From Caprimulgus europaeus (taxonomy: Eukaryota > Chordata > Aves > Caprimulgiformes > Caprimulgidae), in NCBI GenBank assembly GCA_907165065.1, contig OU015541.1, forward strand, positions 496,001 to 560,000: a stretch of 64,000 nucleotides of DNA. Reading direction: 5' to 3'. The notes beneath the pieces are model-generated. The model was not told the DNA's origin, did no database searches, and was given only the letters and a program-made list of their open reading frames with translations. Both the position numbers and the translations under genes were made by a program. Of the stretch, positions 43,101-55,100 are shown piece after piece (position 1 is the stretch's first letter; every line of letters begins with the position of its first letter).

Positions 43101-46100
43101 TGGTGCCATGTGGGTGGGACTCGGTGTTTGGATTTTTAATAGCTTTTTCCCCATTTTTGGACTCAACTGCTTACCACTGTCTGTACTAGGATCCCAGCTG
43201 GAAAATTATGACAAGAGGAAAATTTCTCCCTGGATGCATTCCCACTCCCCACTCAGTAGCTGTGAAGGGGTTAGGAGGGACAAAGCATGACTTATCTGCC
43301 AGCAGCAGCCATGTCTAATGGAAGAGGTTTCCAAAACCTCAATCTTTTGATGCTTAGGAACCTAATTTATTCAGCAGTCTGAATGGGATTGGTAAAGTGA
43401 CAATGGAAAAAAGTAATAATTCACAGAGCATTTTCTAGAAGCTTATGTCACTACTGTCTGTAAGCATGGATTGTGCTGACAGTTTTTTTTTTTAATTATT
43501 TTTTATTTTTTGCACTCTTCCAATCTAGTTCAGATAAGTAGAAAAGTTGAAGTTCTCCTTACCTGGTTATTTGAGCAAATAACTTGAGTTGATAGCTGAG
43601 TCCTGTCCCCAAAGCAGCTCCCTTCTGGCCCTGACTTGTCCTGCACTGCAAATCTCATTTAGAGGGAGCAGCACCCAGTTGGACAGAGAGAGTAAACTTC
43701 ATTCTTCTAATGATGTCTTCAGACTGGACTTAAAAGTGTCGAGCTGATACCTTTGTTGCTGATTCATGTTTGTCGTCTTTTGAAGAGCTGCCAGCTACTT
43801 TTCTCAGTATTTCACACTATCCTTGTTGTTGACATGTCAGTTCATTCCTGTGCCCAGTTTTCTTTTTGGTCTCAATACTGCTAATGGATGAAGCCTCAGG
43901 ATTCTGACACAGGTAATGTGCACTAACCTAGGACACGTGAAACTGGCGAAGCTCAGCACGTGCTTAGGGCTGCTTCCATACCCCAGACTGACTGGGTCAG
44001 AGCTGCAACGCTGTCCTGAAGCTTTTCCTTTTGGTAGGTGTGGTATCTCCTTATGGCTGTGGTCAGCTTGCTCCTGGTGGGGGTGACACGGGTGTGCGTG
44101 TGTCTGTGTTAGTTAACTCGGATCTCCAGAACAGCAGGATCGTGGTGCTGAGCTCTGCTGTCTCTGAAAACCAACTTTTCGGGCTCTAAGTTGTGCTGCT
44201 TTGTCAGTAGTAAGAGAACGGGTGATGTTAGAGTCCAGTGATCTGTGGAGGGCATAGGAGGTGATTAAGGTAAAAGAACTGATTTGTGGTGATGAAAATT
44301 AGGGAATGGATGTTGGGAGAGGGTGGCTGTGTTAGGAGGAGAAGCATTGGGCATGGCCAGCTGCTGCCATAGGGGGGCAGTTACTTTTGCAGGTCATGGT
44401 GTGATTGAATGTAGAAAGCTCTGCTGGACCGAGTGCTTTGGTCAGGAAAATGGAGCATGTTTCTGTATCTTTCAAACCACCAAACGAGGCAAAGTGTCCG
44501 AGAGCTGATGCTGCAAGGTTTTGGTGTTTGCTTGTGGGTTTTTTACATATTTTACTATCTAGAAGCTATTAAATGGCTGCCAATTCTGTTAACCTCTGTC
44601 ATCACTGGGATTTCTCTTGGTGGATGCTTCAGAGCTCTTCCAGGTGCTGAGTTTTTGTGGACAGCACTGCTTTGGTAACTGCAGACAAGCTCTGTAAATA
44701 GGGAGTGAACCTTGAGAGCTGTGATCTAGGAAGCTGTGCAGGAGTATTACACCTCTGTATCTCCTTGATACTTCATGATAAACAACAAAGAATAGAAATG
44801 CCTTTCTGTTGTGATTGACCACCTCGCCCACAAACAGGGCAGAATATTTTTCTCTCCTGTCAGTGTTCTCTGAAGGCTGGGGGGAGAGATCTGTTATTTT
44901 TTGTTTTTCCTTTGGAGGCAGTTAATCATTGCACTGTAGTCTGTGCAGATGAAAGGACACATAAGCAAAGTTGAAAGTTTATTGACATGATGTGAGATAG
45001 ATAAGCTGTAAGAATAAAGATATCGGGCTGGAATCTCCAGTCCTGTCTCGGGGAACACAGCATTCTGTCTCTAGTGCTACCAGCACACCTAACCAAGTTG
45101 TTCTGTTCATAATGGTCACGCAGACAGGCCTGTGGAGAAGTACAGCATCTTCCAGCTCAGCATTTGACATGCTCGAGAGATTCCTGTAGGCAGTAGTGAA
45201 AACAGGAGTGTTCTCTGTTACCCTGAGCCTTGAACCGTATGGCAAACAGCAGAAGATGTTGTCATTTTGTGTGGACATCTGCTGGTTCATGGGGGGACAG
45301 TGGCAGCACCTGAAGAGGAGCACGGTGTGGCTGATGCGCTTTGTGTCCTGGGCTTGGTGTGGTCCCGGACTCACAGCATCGAGGGGCACTTGCTGCTGGG
45401 AGTGGAGCTTCAGCCAGCAGGAGTGGGGGGTCTGGGAGGAGACCAGGCTGAGACAGGCAGAGACTGTGACAGCAGAAATGAAGTAGGCAGTTTTGAAGTA
45501 GGATGGGAGCACAGGTACACACAATTATTTGATTTACATCTCTGCAGCAGTGGAGGCTTGTTTATTTTATGGAGCGTCTTTATCAAAAATAAGATGGTTT
45601 TTCAAGGTGGCAGCCACCAGTGGAAAGTTTATGAATGTCACCTAGAATTAAATTCAATTTTTTTTTTTTAGGTCAGGAAGCACTTTTTAGTGCTCAGTCC
45701 CTCAGCCTTGCCTTGGTAACCTAAATGCAGTTTACCTTACAAAGCTAAAAGAGAGGAAAACAGGCTCGTAATGTCAGTTCCCCTGTGCGCGCTGACAGGG
45801 AGCTTATTGCTTCTGCTGTAAAACTGTGTTAAGGTTTGGAGGAGATGCAGCCACCGGGGTCCCAGGGGATGCGTCAGGAAGATTCTCTGTTGCATAGGAA
45901 AAATGATGTGTGGCTTTCCCAGTGATTAAGGGGTGTGTGCATGCACACAGACAAGTGCAGCAGAGGGAGCTGATGGGAACCTGCGGCGCTGGAGCAACGC
46001 GATTTTCTGTTCTGCAGCTGTTCAGTGGCTTTTCTTGACCCCCAGGAAAGTGTTTGCTCCTGTACAGCAAAAACAAGGTGAAAATGGACAACTCTGTACG

Positions 46101-49100
46101 GCTCCCCAAAGCTCAACTGTAGCCATTTCAGGGTATATTTTTTATTACTACTAAAGTCCTTTTATGTTTTCTTGTCCTGCTGTTCCTGATGACCCCATGG
46201 AAACTCAGACTCTCTTTACTAAATCTTCTGGTTAATTAAATGAAACAATGTTATGCAGCATTTTTCCAGGAAATCTAGTGTTTTGCTTTTGCTAGTATTT
46301 TAGAAAGTGAAAGAGTGTTATGCTAATGTGGAAAGTCCAATTAATTTTAGCACCTCTTCTTTTTGAAATAATTAATGTACCAAAAGAGTTGTCTCAGAGG
46401 TGTGAAAAGGAGGAAAACAATGGTTAGCAAATAAAGTTGTAATTCAGAGTTCCCCATGAAGACGGAGATCACTCCCTGTTTGGTGGCACTCATGCATGCT
46501 TGTCTTTGAATTAGTGTTCAGATAAAAGTTACCTCAATAAGCACAGATGAGACCAAGATAAACTGCCTGCCTTCCGGCAGAATAAATATTTCAAATAAAA
46601 TCAACTCGAGACAGTTCAGTCAGGCAGCTATTGATCTCTAAAAGCCTGAACTTAAACCCAATGAATATTCCAGAGATCAGCTCTGTGCAGCCTTCCTCAA
46701 TGCTGATCAATATGCAATTACTTCCCCTGAAAACATTTCTTGCATTGTCTCGCTGAAGAGGTTCTTTATTTTTAGCTCCCTGTCGAGGGGAGGTGGGGGT
46801 GTTGAGCCACCCCCCTGCACTGCTCTTGCCTGTGGGTGGGTCCCAGCTGTGTGTGGGTGCTTTCAACAACCACTTTGTGCTCGTCAGAGGCTCCCATGGT
46901 CACACTGGGCACAGGACCTTTCTTTTAGGCTGGGGTGTTCACATGTGGTGCTTTAGTTTGCATGTTGGTTCACCAGGTTCAATCTCTGAAGCACGTATTT
47001 GTTAGAGAACAAATACTCTTAAATCAGAGCAGACTGCCATGCACCTGAGGTGGAAGGTGGTGGGGCTTGTGACCATCCTGCCCTGGGGGACCGTCCTCCT
47101 GCGCTGGCCCGGCCCCTGGGGACGCTGAGGGCTCTTGCTCTCAGCTCACGTTAGCTCCTGCTGAGGTTACCGGCTCTCTTGGTTTGATGTGCTGGGTTTG
47201 CAGCTGCTTTTCCAGTTCCAGTTTTGCAAGATATTTTAAGTTTTTCCCTGGATGACTTATAAATTCCTCAGTTTCTGGTGTGAGAGGCACAGAGCCTTTG
47301 GAGGTAATTTTCAGGCCACCTGCGTGCTGTCGGTGTCAGTGACCAGCACCGGCGTTCTGAACTAGCACGGAACCAGAACAGCCCAGGATTTATCCGCTTC
47401 CCTCCCGGCGTGGCTTCTGGAGACCAGAGTTTCTTCACCACAGCTGAGCACCGAGCCATGCATCCCAAACCTACTCCTTTATTAAATGGAATTACTGCTA
47501 GAGCTAAATCCTCATCTTCTTGGTATGACAGTATCTGCCTTGTGTGCCCAGCCCAGCCTCCCCTGCCATTTTGTGCTCGTGTTTTGTAAGGCAGTGGAGA
47601 AATAACTTCTTTAATAGCCGAGACATAAAAAAAATAACCCACAAACATAAAAATAAAATTTATAAAATGAAATAAACAGAAAGTAGAAAATAAAAATAAA
47701 TAAAATACATTAAAAAAGAAATAACCAAGAGACTGTTTGCAACCACAGCTTTGAAAATAGGCTGTTTGTTGATATAATGCTTTGGCTCCTTGAAGAGTAT
47801 CTTGCTTACAGCTTGTGTTCAGACTCTTCATATTTCTCTGTCACATTGGTTTCCCTGTTCGTGCTGTCTCTTCAGTGTGGTCCAAAGCTCGCCCTGTCCC
47901 TGAAAAGTTTAACTTGCAGCTTTCTTTTGACAGAGAGAAGAAGATTTCCCGCAGCAGTGCCTTGAAGGTACTGGACCATGCCATGATTGGACCGGAGGGC
48001 ACAGACAACTGTCACAAGTTTGTTGACATCCTGGGTCTGAGGACCATCTTCCCACTCTTCATGAAATCGCCCAAAAAGATAAAGAAAGTTGGAACAACTG
48101 AAAAAGAACATGAAGGTAGGTGTGCTTCCAGAGCCTCCTTGCTGTGGAGGAGGTGGATGGAAGGGAAGTGTCTGGAAGGTCTCTGGGAGGAGGAGGGGAT
48201 GGCACAGCACATCCCGGCTCCTGCCCTCGGCTGCGCGGGCTGGCTGTTGGCGACGCGCTTGCCCTGCTTGTTTTGGTATCAGCAGTTCCTGGCGATTCCA
48301 TTTCATGTGCTGTTAATAAGTTATTTTACTCCTGTAGGGTCTGTTGTTTGAAGCTCTGACTCTTTGATGCAAAACTCTTTTGAAAAGAGTAATGAGGCAT
48401 CTACAAATGTCACCTCAAAAGCAGTGTTTTCATGGCTCTGAGCACTGAAGTGTGACTCGATGAACATCAGGCGCTGCAGAAATAAACTGCATGCTTTTGA
48501 AGTTGCTTTTAAAACATTTTTTCTATTTTTTTTTTTTTCCCTCTCTTCCCTGGAAAACTGCTTTAACAGAAATCCACTGTGAAATATTACTGCAGGACCT
48601 TGTGCTGAACTGAATCTAGGGCTCGTCCCTCCTGCTTCTGGTAACAGTGCCTCTTCCATTTTGTTAATAACTGACTGTGTCTTGCAAGAAACTAAATCCT
48701 GCCCGTGATGCTTGAGGTTCTGTGCCAGTTGTTCAGTAAAGGGTGCATATTGTCAAAAGCTGAAGAGGTGAGTGGGTCTCAGGCTTGCCTGGTATCCATC
48801 CCCAACTCTTGCAGCAAACCAAGGGAAAAAGGAAGGAGACAACAACAAAATGGGAGCTCCAAACCCAAACACCCTGCTCTGATCCTGTCCTCGCAGCTCT
48901 GCTGGACCCAAATTCAGCAAGTGGCTGTTTTCTTCCTGAAAGCCGTGCCAGTGGTGAGCTGGTAGCAGAACGTTTGTTCTCATGCAGTGTTCACCAGCGT
49001 TAGGAGGTGATGATGCTGTTCAGGAAGGCAGCTGGGGCTGTGGTGGCGGCAGAGGCGGCTCGGTGCCCCGGAGGTGCGGGCTGGGGTGGGTGGCAGCGGG

Positions 49101-52100
49101 CGCTGGCAGTGCCGTGGGCTGTGCTGCTCTCCCAGCAGGGGTGGAGGGAAGGGGCTCCCCTGCAGCCCACGGCAGCCCTGGGAGCGGCTCACACAGTTCT
49201 GGCTGCCACATCGGTCTTCATTGCGCTGCCTGTTGGGGCAGATGATGGTGAGGCAGAAACGCTGCCGTGTGTTCGGGGGGTGTAGTAAAATGGCAGAGTG
49301 CAGTTGTGCTTAGACGATAGATTTAAGGGGTGTTTTGAAATCTTCATTTGCAGTGTGAAAATAAGGTTGTTTAATTCTTCTTGCTGAGAAAGCTCAAGCC
49401 AGAATACGAGTGTTTGAGTAGAGGGATCTGGGTCTGTGGCTCATGTCATTGGCTTAATTTTTCAGTTTGGGAAAGTGAGTTAATCTGTCTCATCTGCTTT
49501 GTCTTGAGACTGCAGGTGACATCTGTGTGCAGTCTTGGCTACTGTGAGGATTAGGTGGCAGTCTGGAAAGCCCTAAAGGGGTCAGTTTCTAACTATTTCT
49601 GTAATAGGAAAAAAAGCAAATCTGCCCTCGGGAAAAGGCAGTGATCCGTGCAAACGGTCCCCGTATCTCACCTCCATCTCATTAATATTCAGAAGAAAAG
49701 GAGAACATTAAGATGAGCCCAGAAATCAGTTTTATTAAAATAAACTCTCCCTAAAACACTGTGGTAGTAAGTCCAATTCTCTTTGTTTCACATCGCTGGG
49801 CAGGTGAGTTCCTGAATTTCTAACAATGGGGGTTAATTGAGATGTTGAACAGGGTTCCCCTGGAGCCTGTCACAGCCATTGTCCTGACACGTGTATATGC
49901 AGCATGGTATATGTTTTTACTTTGCCAAATGTTGCACCAGCAACACAGTAATTACTCTGTGCTCGGGGGCACTGCTGGCTGATGGCTCCTGTGAGCCGCT
50001 GGCTGAACAGGAACGTGGCAAAGGCTCCTTGGTGCCTGCTGGTTTTAAAGGAGACGGTCTGGCGTGGTTGGGAATCCACGCCCTCTGTGCTGTGCTGATC
50101 CTAGGAACGTGCTTCTTTCTGCATATCTCTTTGTTTATTGATCAGAAAGAATGCTACTGTTCAGCCTTCTCATCTTCTCTTGCAAAAATGTTATCCTGTG
50201 TTCAAACTGTTTAAAAAAAACCAACCCAACAAACTAAAAATTAATTAGAATGATCCTCTTCTGCTAGGAGAGTGTTCGTGTCCCTGTCAAACGGAGGAAA
50301 GGACTCCTTTAAGGGATTAACAAGGATGGCTTTGTAGCAGAGGCATCAGTATTTATTAACAAGCAGTTCTAAGGAGCTGTGCTGTGGTGTTGGCTGTGCT
50401 GCCGTTGGGACAGACACTGCTGCTTGTGCTGCAGAATGCGCGCTTCTTAATGGGCTGTTAACCCTGGAGCCTAATTACAACTGCTTGAAAGCCAACCCTG
50501 TTAAAATGCTCCAGCACTGGGTGAGCTACCACAGAGCTCTGCCAGAAGTGTCTGTCTGCTGAGATTCTGCCTCCTCTGTCTGTCCTGGGTGTCCGTCTGT
50601 CTGTCTGCAGCTGCACAAGTGCCACCCGGCCGCGGCAGCCGGGGCTCGAGGATGGTTGAGCTCTAGTTATCCACAGATACTCTTCTCACTGGGCATCCAG
50701 TGCTCCCTCTTTAGAGCACAAAATCTTTTGTTTGTGTCTGATGGTGGTAGGAAAATACTGCTCTTGTCTTTTTCAGTAATGTTGCTTTTTACATAGGAGA
50801 TAGTGCATAAAATAATGTTTATTGTCTTGAAGGCAGTGTTCTGAATGTGACAAAATAATAAATACCCTAGTGAAAAAATCTCAGTGTGACTTCCCAAGCT
50901 CTTATTTATTACAGAAATTTATAATCCAAATTAAATTTGATAAAAATAACTTTTCTGCAATGTATTTCTCTCCTTTTTTTTTAAAGCTAGCATAAAGGTG
51001 CCAGTGCTGGTTAGCTACATTTTAAACACTGCCAGTGTTTACAAATTATTTTACTCTAGGGACCCTATGAACAATTTAAATCCAAACTGCACATTTTTGT
51101 TTTAGATACATTGTGTAATTAGGAAAAAAGAAAGGGAAGATTCCTTAACTATCTTTATGGATGAGCTGAGCCTGAGGATTTGGCTGGTGGCACCTAACTG
51201 GCTACACGTTATCCACACTGGAATTTTGCCTGACTTGGTACAGATCATGATGTACTTCTGAGGGTAGTAGGTTTGGGTGAAAAATCTTATTTGAAGCAGT
51301 TTCCCTTTTTCTGAGGCAGTGAAGCAACTCAAAACAGAAATATTTTGCAGTTGAAGGCAAAAATGGCTTAGAAAATTCCTGTGTCTGTGGAGTCAAAATG
51401 CTTGTGAGCATCCAGGCGGGTTAGAGACAAACAGCCGGCGGCTGTGGAGCGCAGCGTGCCTGGGGCAGGGCTTGGTGTGAGCTGGTTGAGCGGTGTCAGC
51501 AGGGTCCCCCTGAGCTGCTGCTTGGCGTTGGGTGGAGGGGATGGAAAGGGGGATGAGGTGGGTCCTGTGGCTGAGCACCACTACAAGGTACCATATGGCA
51601 CGGCTTGGCCACAGCCTTTTGTTGTGGTTTATCATGTGTTAAGTGACACATGGTAGGTTACCTGTAGTGGGCAGTGGTAGAAAGGTAAAGGTCAAATTGT
51701 GGAGAAAATGTGCTCCTGGTCAGTCTGAGACTGGGAGCTACATTACACATGTGAAGAGGGGAGATCTGCTGTGTTACAGGAGCACCCTGAGAGGAGCCCG
51801 GCTGCCTGGTGGGACTGAGCTGGGAGGGCAGAGAGGCAAGTGTCGAGTGTGTGTGATGGCAGAGAATGAACAGGACCCTGGCACTGGCTGGGCCTTGGCA
51901 TAAATGTAGGGTAAGGTTTGAAATAATGCTTCTGTGAAACTGGAAATGTGGGGGATGCTGTACGAGTGTCTGTGCTACAGAATCTCTTCTGTTGCAGAGC
52001 TGAGGGTCAGCTTGTCTTCCCCGTCCGTAAGAGTACAAGGTTGCTTGGCCCTGGGCTTGCTGCAGCAGCAGTTGAATCAAAGCATTGATGCTAACCAGAT

Positions 52101-55100
52101 TTTTGAACAGTCTTGGTGAGCTAAAAATTGAGAAAACACAAATTCCTTCTGTATTAGAGAGCTGGGAGTGAATCAGTCAGTGATAGGCTGTGTGTCCTGC
52201 TCTTTCCCAGGACAGTTGCTTGCAGTCTAGTTTTGCTCACTTGGAGAGTCTAACAAACTATAAAAGGATGTTTACCCAATTCATCTTCATTTCAATACTT
52301 TATCTTGATTTAGATGTCAGTTTTATTTAGGAATGCTTAATTTGATAACCTGAGAATTAGTTCAGCCAATTTTCAAATGAGAATTCCTATCACCTTGGTT
52401 CTTTGCCTGTTCACCCTCTAACAATGAGGAAGCCTCTTATGGAAATACTCAGCTATACACTTACTTTAAAAAAAAACAACAACAACAAACCCCATTTCTT
52501 CATAACTCTGTTCTTCTTCCTTTGTAACATGCAGCTAAAGGCAGCAAAGCCCTTGGAAGGAGTACCTGCTGCAGAGCTAAATTCCCTGGGCATGGAAAGC
52601 TGAAAAGGCAACAAGAGAAAATTGGCCTGGAAAAGAGGATCTTTATTAACTGAACACCCTCTGCCAGCCAGCAGAAAATAGTTTTCACGTGGTGGTCTTC
52701 TGAAGTGAATACCTAGAGCAGGCATCAGTCTGCTTAAACAGAACTTTATTATGCCAGTTTTTATTTTACCATCAGCCCTTCAGAGTACGACACGAGTCCG
52801 TTACTCAGTGAGCCATGATGCCGAGTGCAGAGCTGAATTTATCTCAATTAACGCTGGCATTCTCTGTTACAGGAACATCACAAAATAAACTTTCTCAGCT
52901 GATAGGAAGAATTCAGATTTACATTCAGCATGATGCTTGGGTTCCAGCTCAACAGGAACCCAACAGGGTTTGGGTTTGGGTTTGGGTTCCCGGCTTCCTG
53001 ATGTGAAGCTGCAGAGTTTTGTGTGTGGGAAGGGTAGAAGTTTCTGAAAGAGGTGGCTTTTTTTTCCCCCTGCTCCTAATTAGAAAACACAGTTTATCTT
53101 AAGAGCTCTTTACAAGACAGAAGGCTCTTAAATATATTCTGCTGGGTTCTCAGGAATATCCTGCGCATCCAGCTCACGGCTGCTGTCCCTCTGCACCCAG
53201 GAGTGCCTTCCCCTTCCTCCCGGAGGATGCCTGTCTCATCTGCATCAGTATTGCAGGGGAGCCTGCCTGAGCTTCCTCCCCTGCTAGGCAGATGTCCATT
53301 ATAATGAAATGTAAAAAAAAAAAAAGGATGGGGGGAATAATAAAGGCAGAGGAGTGTAATGTTAGGGGCTGATGTGACAGGACCTCCTGCTGCTGCAGCT
53401 GCCAGTGCCAGCCATGGAATAGATTAATCTGTATTCCAACACGCCGCAGCTGAAGTCAAGATCGATCTAATTAGGGTGTTTTAAACACTGCTTGCATTCT
53501 GAAGTCTTCCTGCCTGTCTGGAGAGGGAAAGGCCCCCGAGAGCCCGAGGTGATGCTGGTCTAAGCAGGGCTCTGGTGCAGCTGGGCGAGCACATGTGATG
53601 GGACCTGCCGGGAGCCTGGGATGTGGCTGGCACGGGGCGGCATCGACGGCGTGGAGGGCAGCGGTGCAGGTCAACCAGCCGAAGGGGCAGGAAACAGGGT
53701 GGTCTGCTGATAAGAAGGAAGCCTCTGTCTTCCCATATCCACGAATTCGGGAGATTTTTGGGATGTTTATATGAAAAAAGTTGCTCTTGATGCATCCTAG
53801 CTGCCAGCTGCCTTCCTGTTACTCCTTTAAAGGAATCTGGTGGCGTTGAGCGTGGCTGGTTTTGGTGTTTGCTTTTCAAAGGAAACACATTTAGTCATTC
53901 TTAAAAATGGGGGCGAGGCAGCAACATCTGCCTCTGGCCTTGTCTGTTGCCCTCCCTGAGAATGATGCTTTTTGTGCAGTGGTGTGGACCTGGGCTGAGT
54001 GTTGGCAGGGTTATTGAGAAGTTCCCAGAATATTCAGAGGCAGCAGGCTGCCCGAGGCGTCGCCCCGGGGCCATGTGCAGCTTGTGGCCTCTGCCTGCCA
54101 GCGGGGATCAGAGCTGGGCAGCTGCAGGTTCCCCTTCTGAGGACTGGGAACAGCTCCAGCTGCTCATCATCTTCCAAAGACCCGACCCTGAGCAAATGTT
54201 GTGATTCTGGACTTGTAAGATTTTGCATGTGTGAGTTATATATTGGTGCAGTCTGGGGGAAGATGGTGAGACCCCCCTGTCTGCAGAACCCTTTGTGCCC
54301 AGGCTGACACCTCTCACTTCTGATTGCTGCTGTAAATGATTTAATCTATCGAATAATGGATCAGCCACTTCCCCCACAGCGCTTCTCTTACCCCCAGGGC
54401 TTGCCCTGATTGTGGCTGGTGTCCTTGCACGTGGATGTTGGTGTTTATTGGGCCAGGAGTTGCATTACAGTTTAATTGTGATTTTTTTGAGGGGAGCATG
54501 AAACACACTAGTGAGTTTTCTTTCAGGAAGCTGATCAAGAAGGTTCAGATAATCCAGAAATATTTGTGCAGTATTTTTTTGAACATTTTGACCAGGCAAC
54601 TAGATATTTCCTGTATTTTCTGGAGTGGTATGTTGAAAGGGTAACCTCATCCTTAAAAAACCTGTGTCAGCTTCTTTAGACTTGTCAGTAGTTTTAAAGA
54701 TTTTATTGATAAAATGGATGAATATCTGCATACGAGCACCAAAGCAAGAACGACGGCTAAGATATATTTCCTAGTAAAGGAGTATTGGAAAAAAAGCAAT
54801 GAAGATACATCATTGGTGGGAATATTACTACTGAAATACTGTATCAACACTCGGAGGTTTGGGAGAAAATAGTGTGAAACACAGAATGTTGGCTTCTTTC
54901 TAAAACAGCATCTGTTGTGATGGAGTAAAAAAAAAGTCTTCATTTTTGTTGGGTTTTTTTTCACCTAAAGAAAATAGGATCTTGTAAGGACCTGGGAGGC
55001 TTTCACAGTATCTTTTTTAATGCAGACACCTAATTTGGTTTGGCTTTTTGTAGAATAACTGTTTCTCTGCAGCGAGAATGTGCACGAACACACCCGGAGC

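Larger units (their letters stand above)
42219..47933 (+). other. CTNNBL1: CTNNBL1 intron 10 (5.7 kb)
   Basis: GT-AG, phase 2. Contains an antisense open frame with an overlapping poly(A) signal (44979-45524), an AT-rich candidate enhancer (46440-46770) and an A-rich low-complexity stretch (47625-47730). Confidence 0.9.

Noticed and set aside
47268-47831. 187-codon minus-strand frame before exon 11
   Set aside because: Runs through the A-rich low-complexity stretch, giving an F/Y-rich translation; no gene features.
52780-52830. tRNA-like stretch in intron 11
   Set aside because: Words resembling a tRNA arm on the minus strand, but no acceptor stem, no A and B box spacing and no cloverleaf could be drawn.
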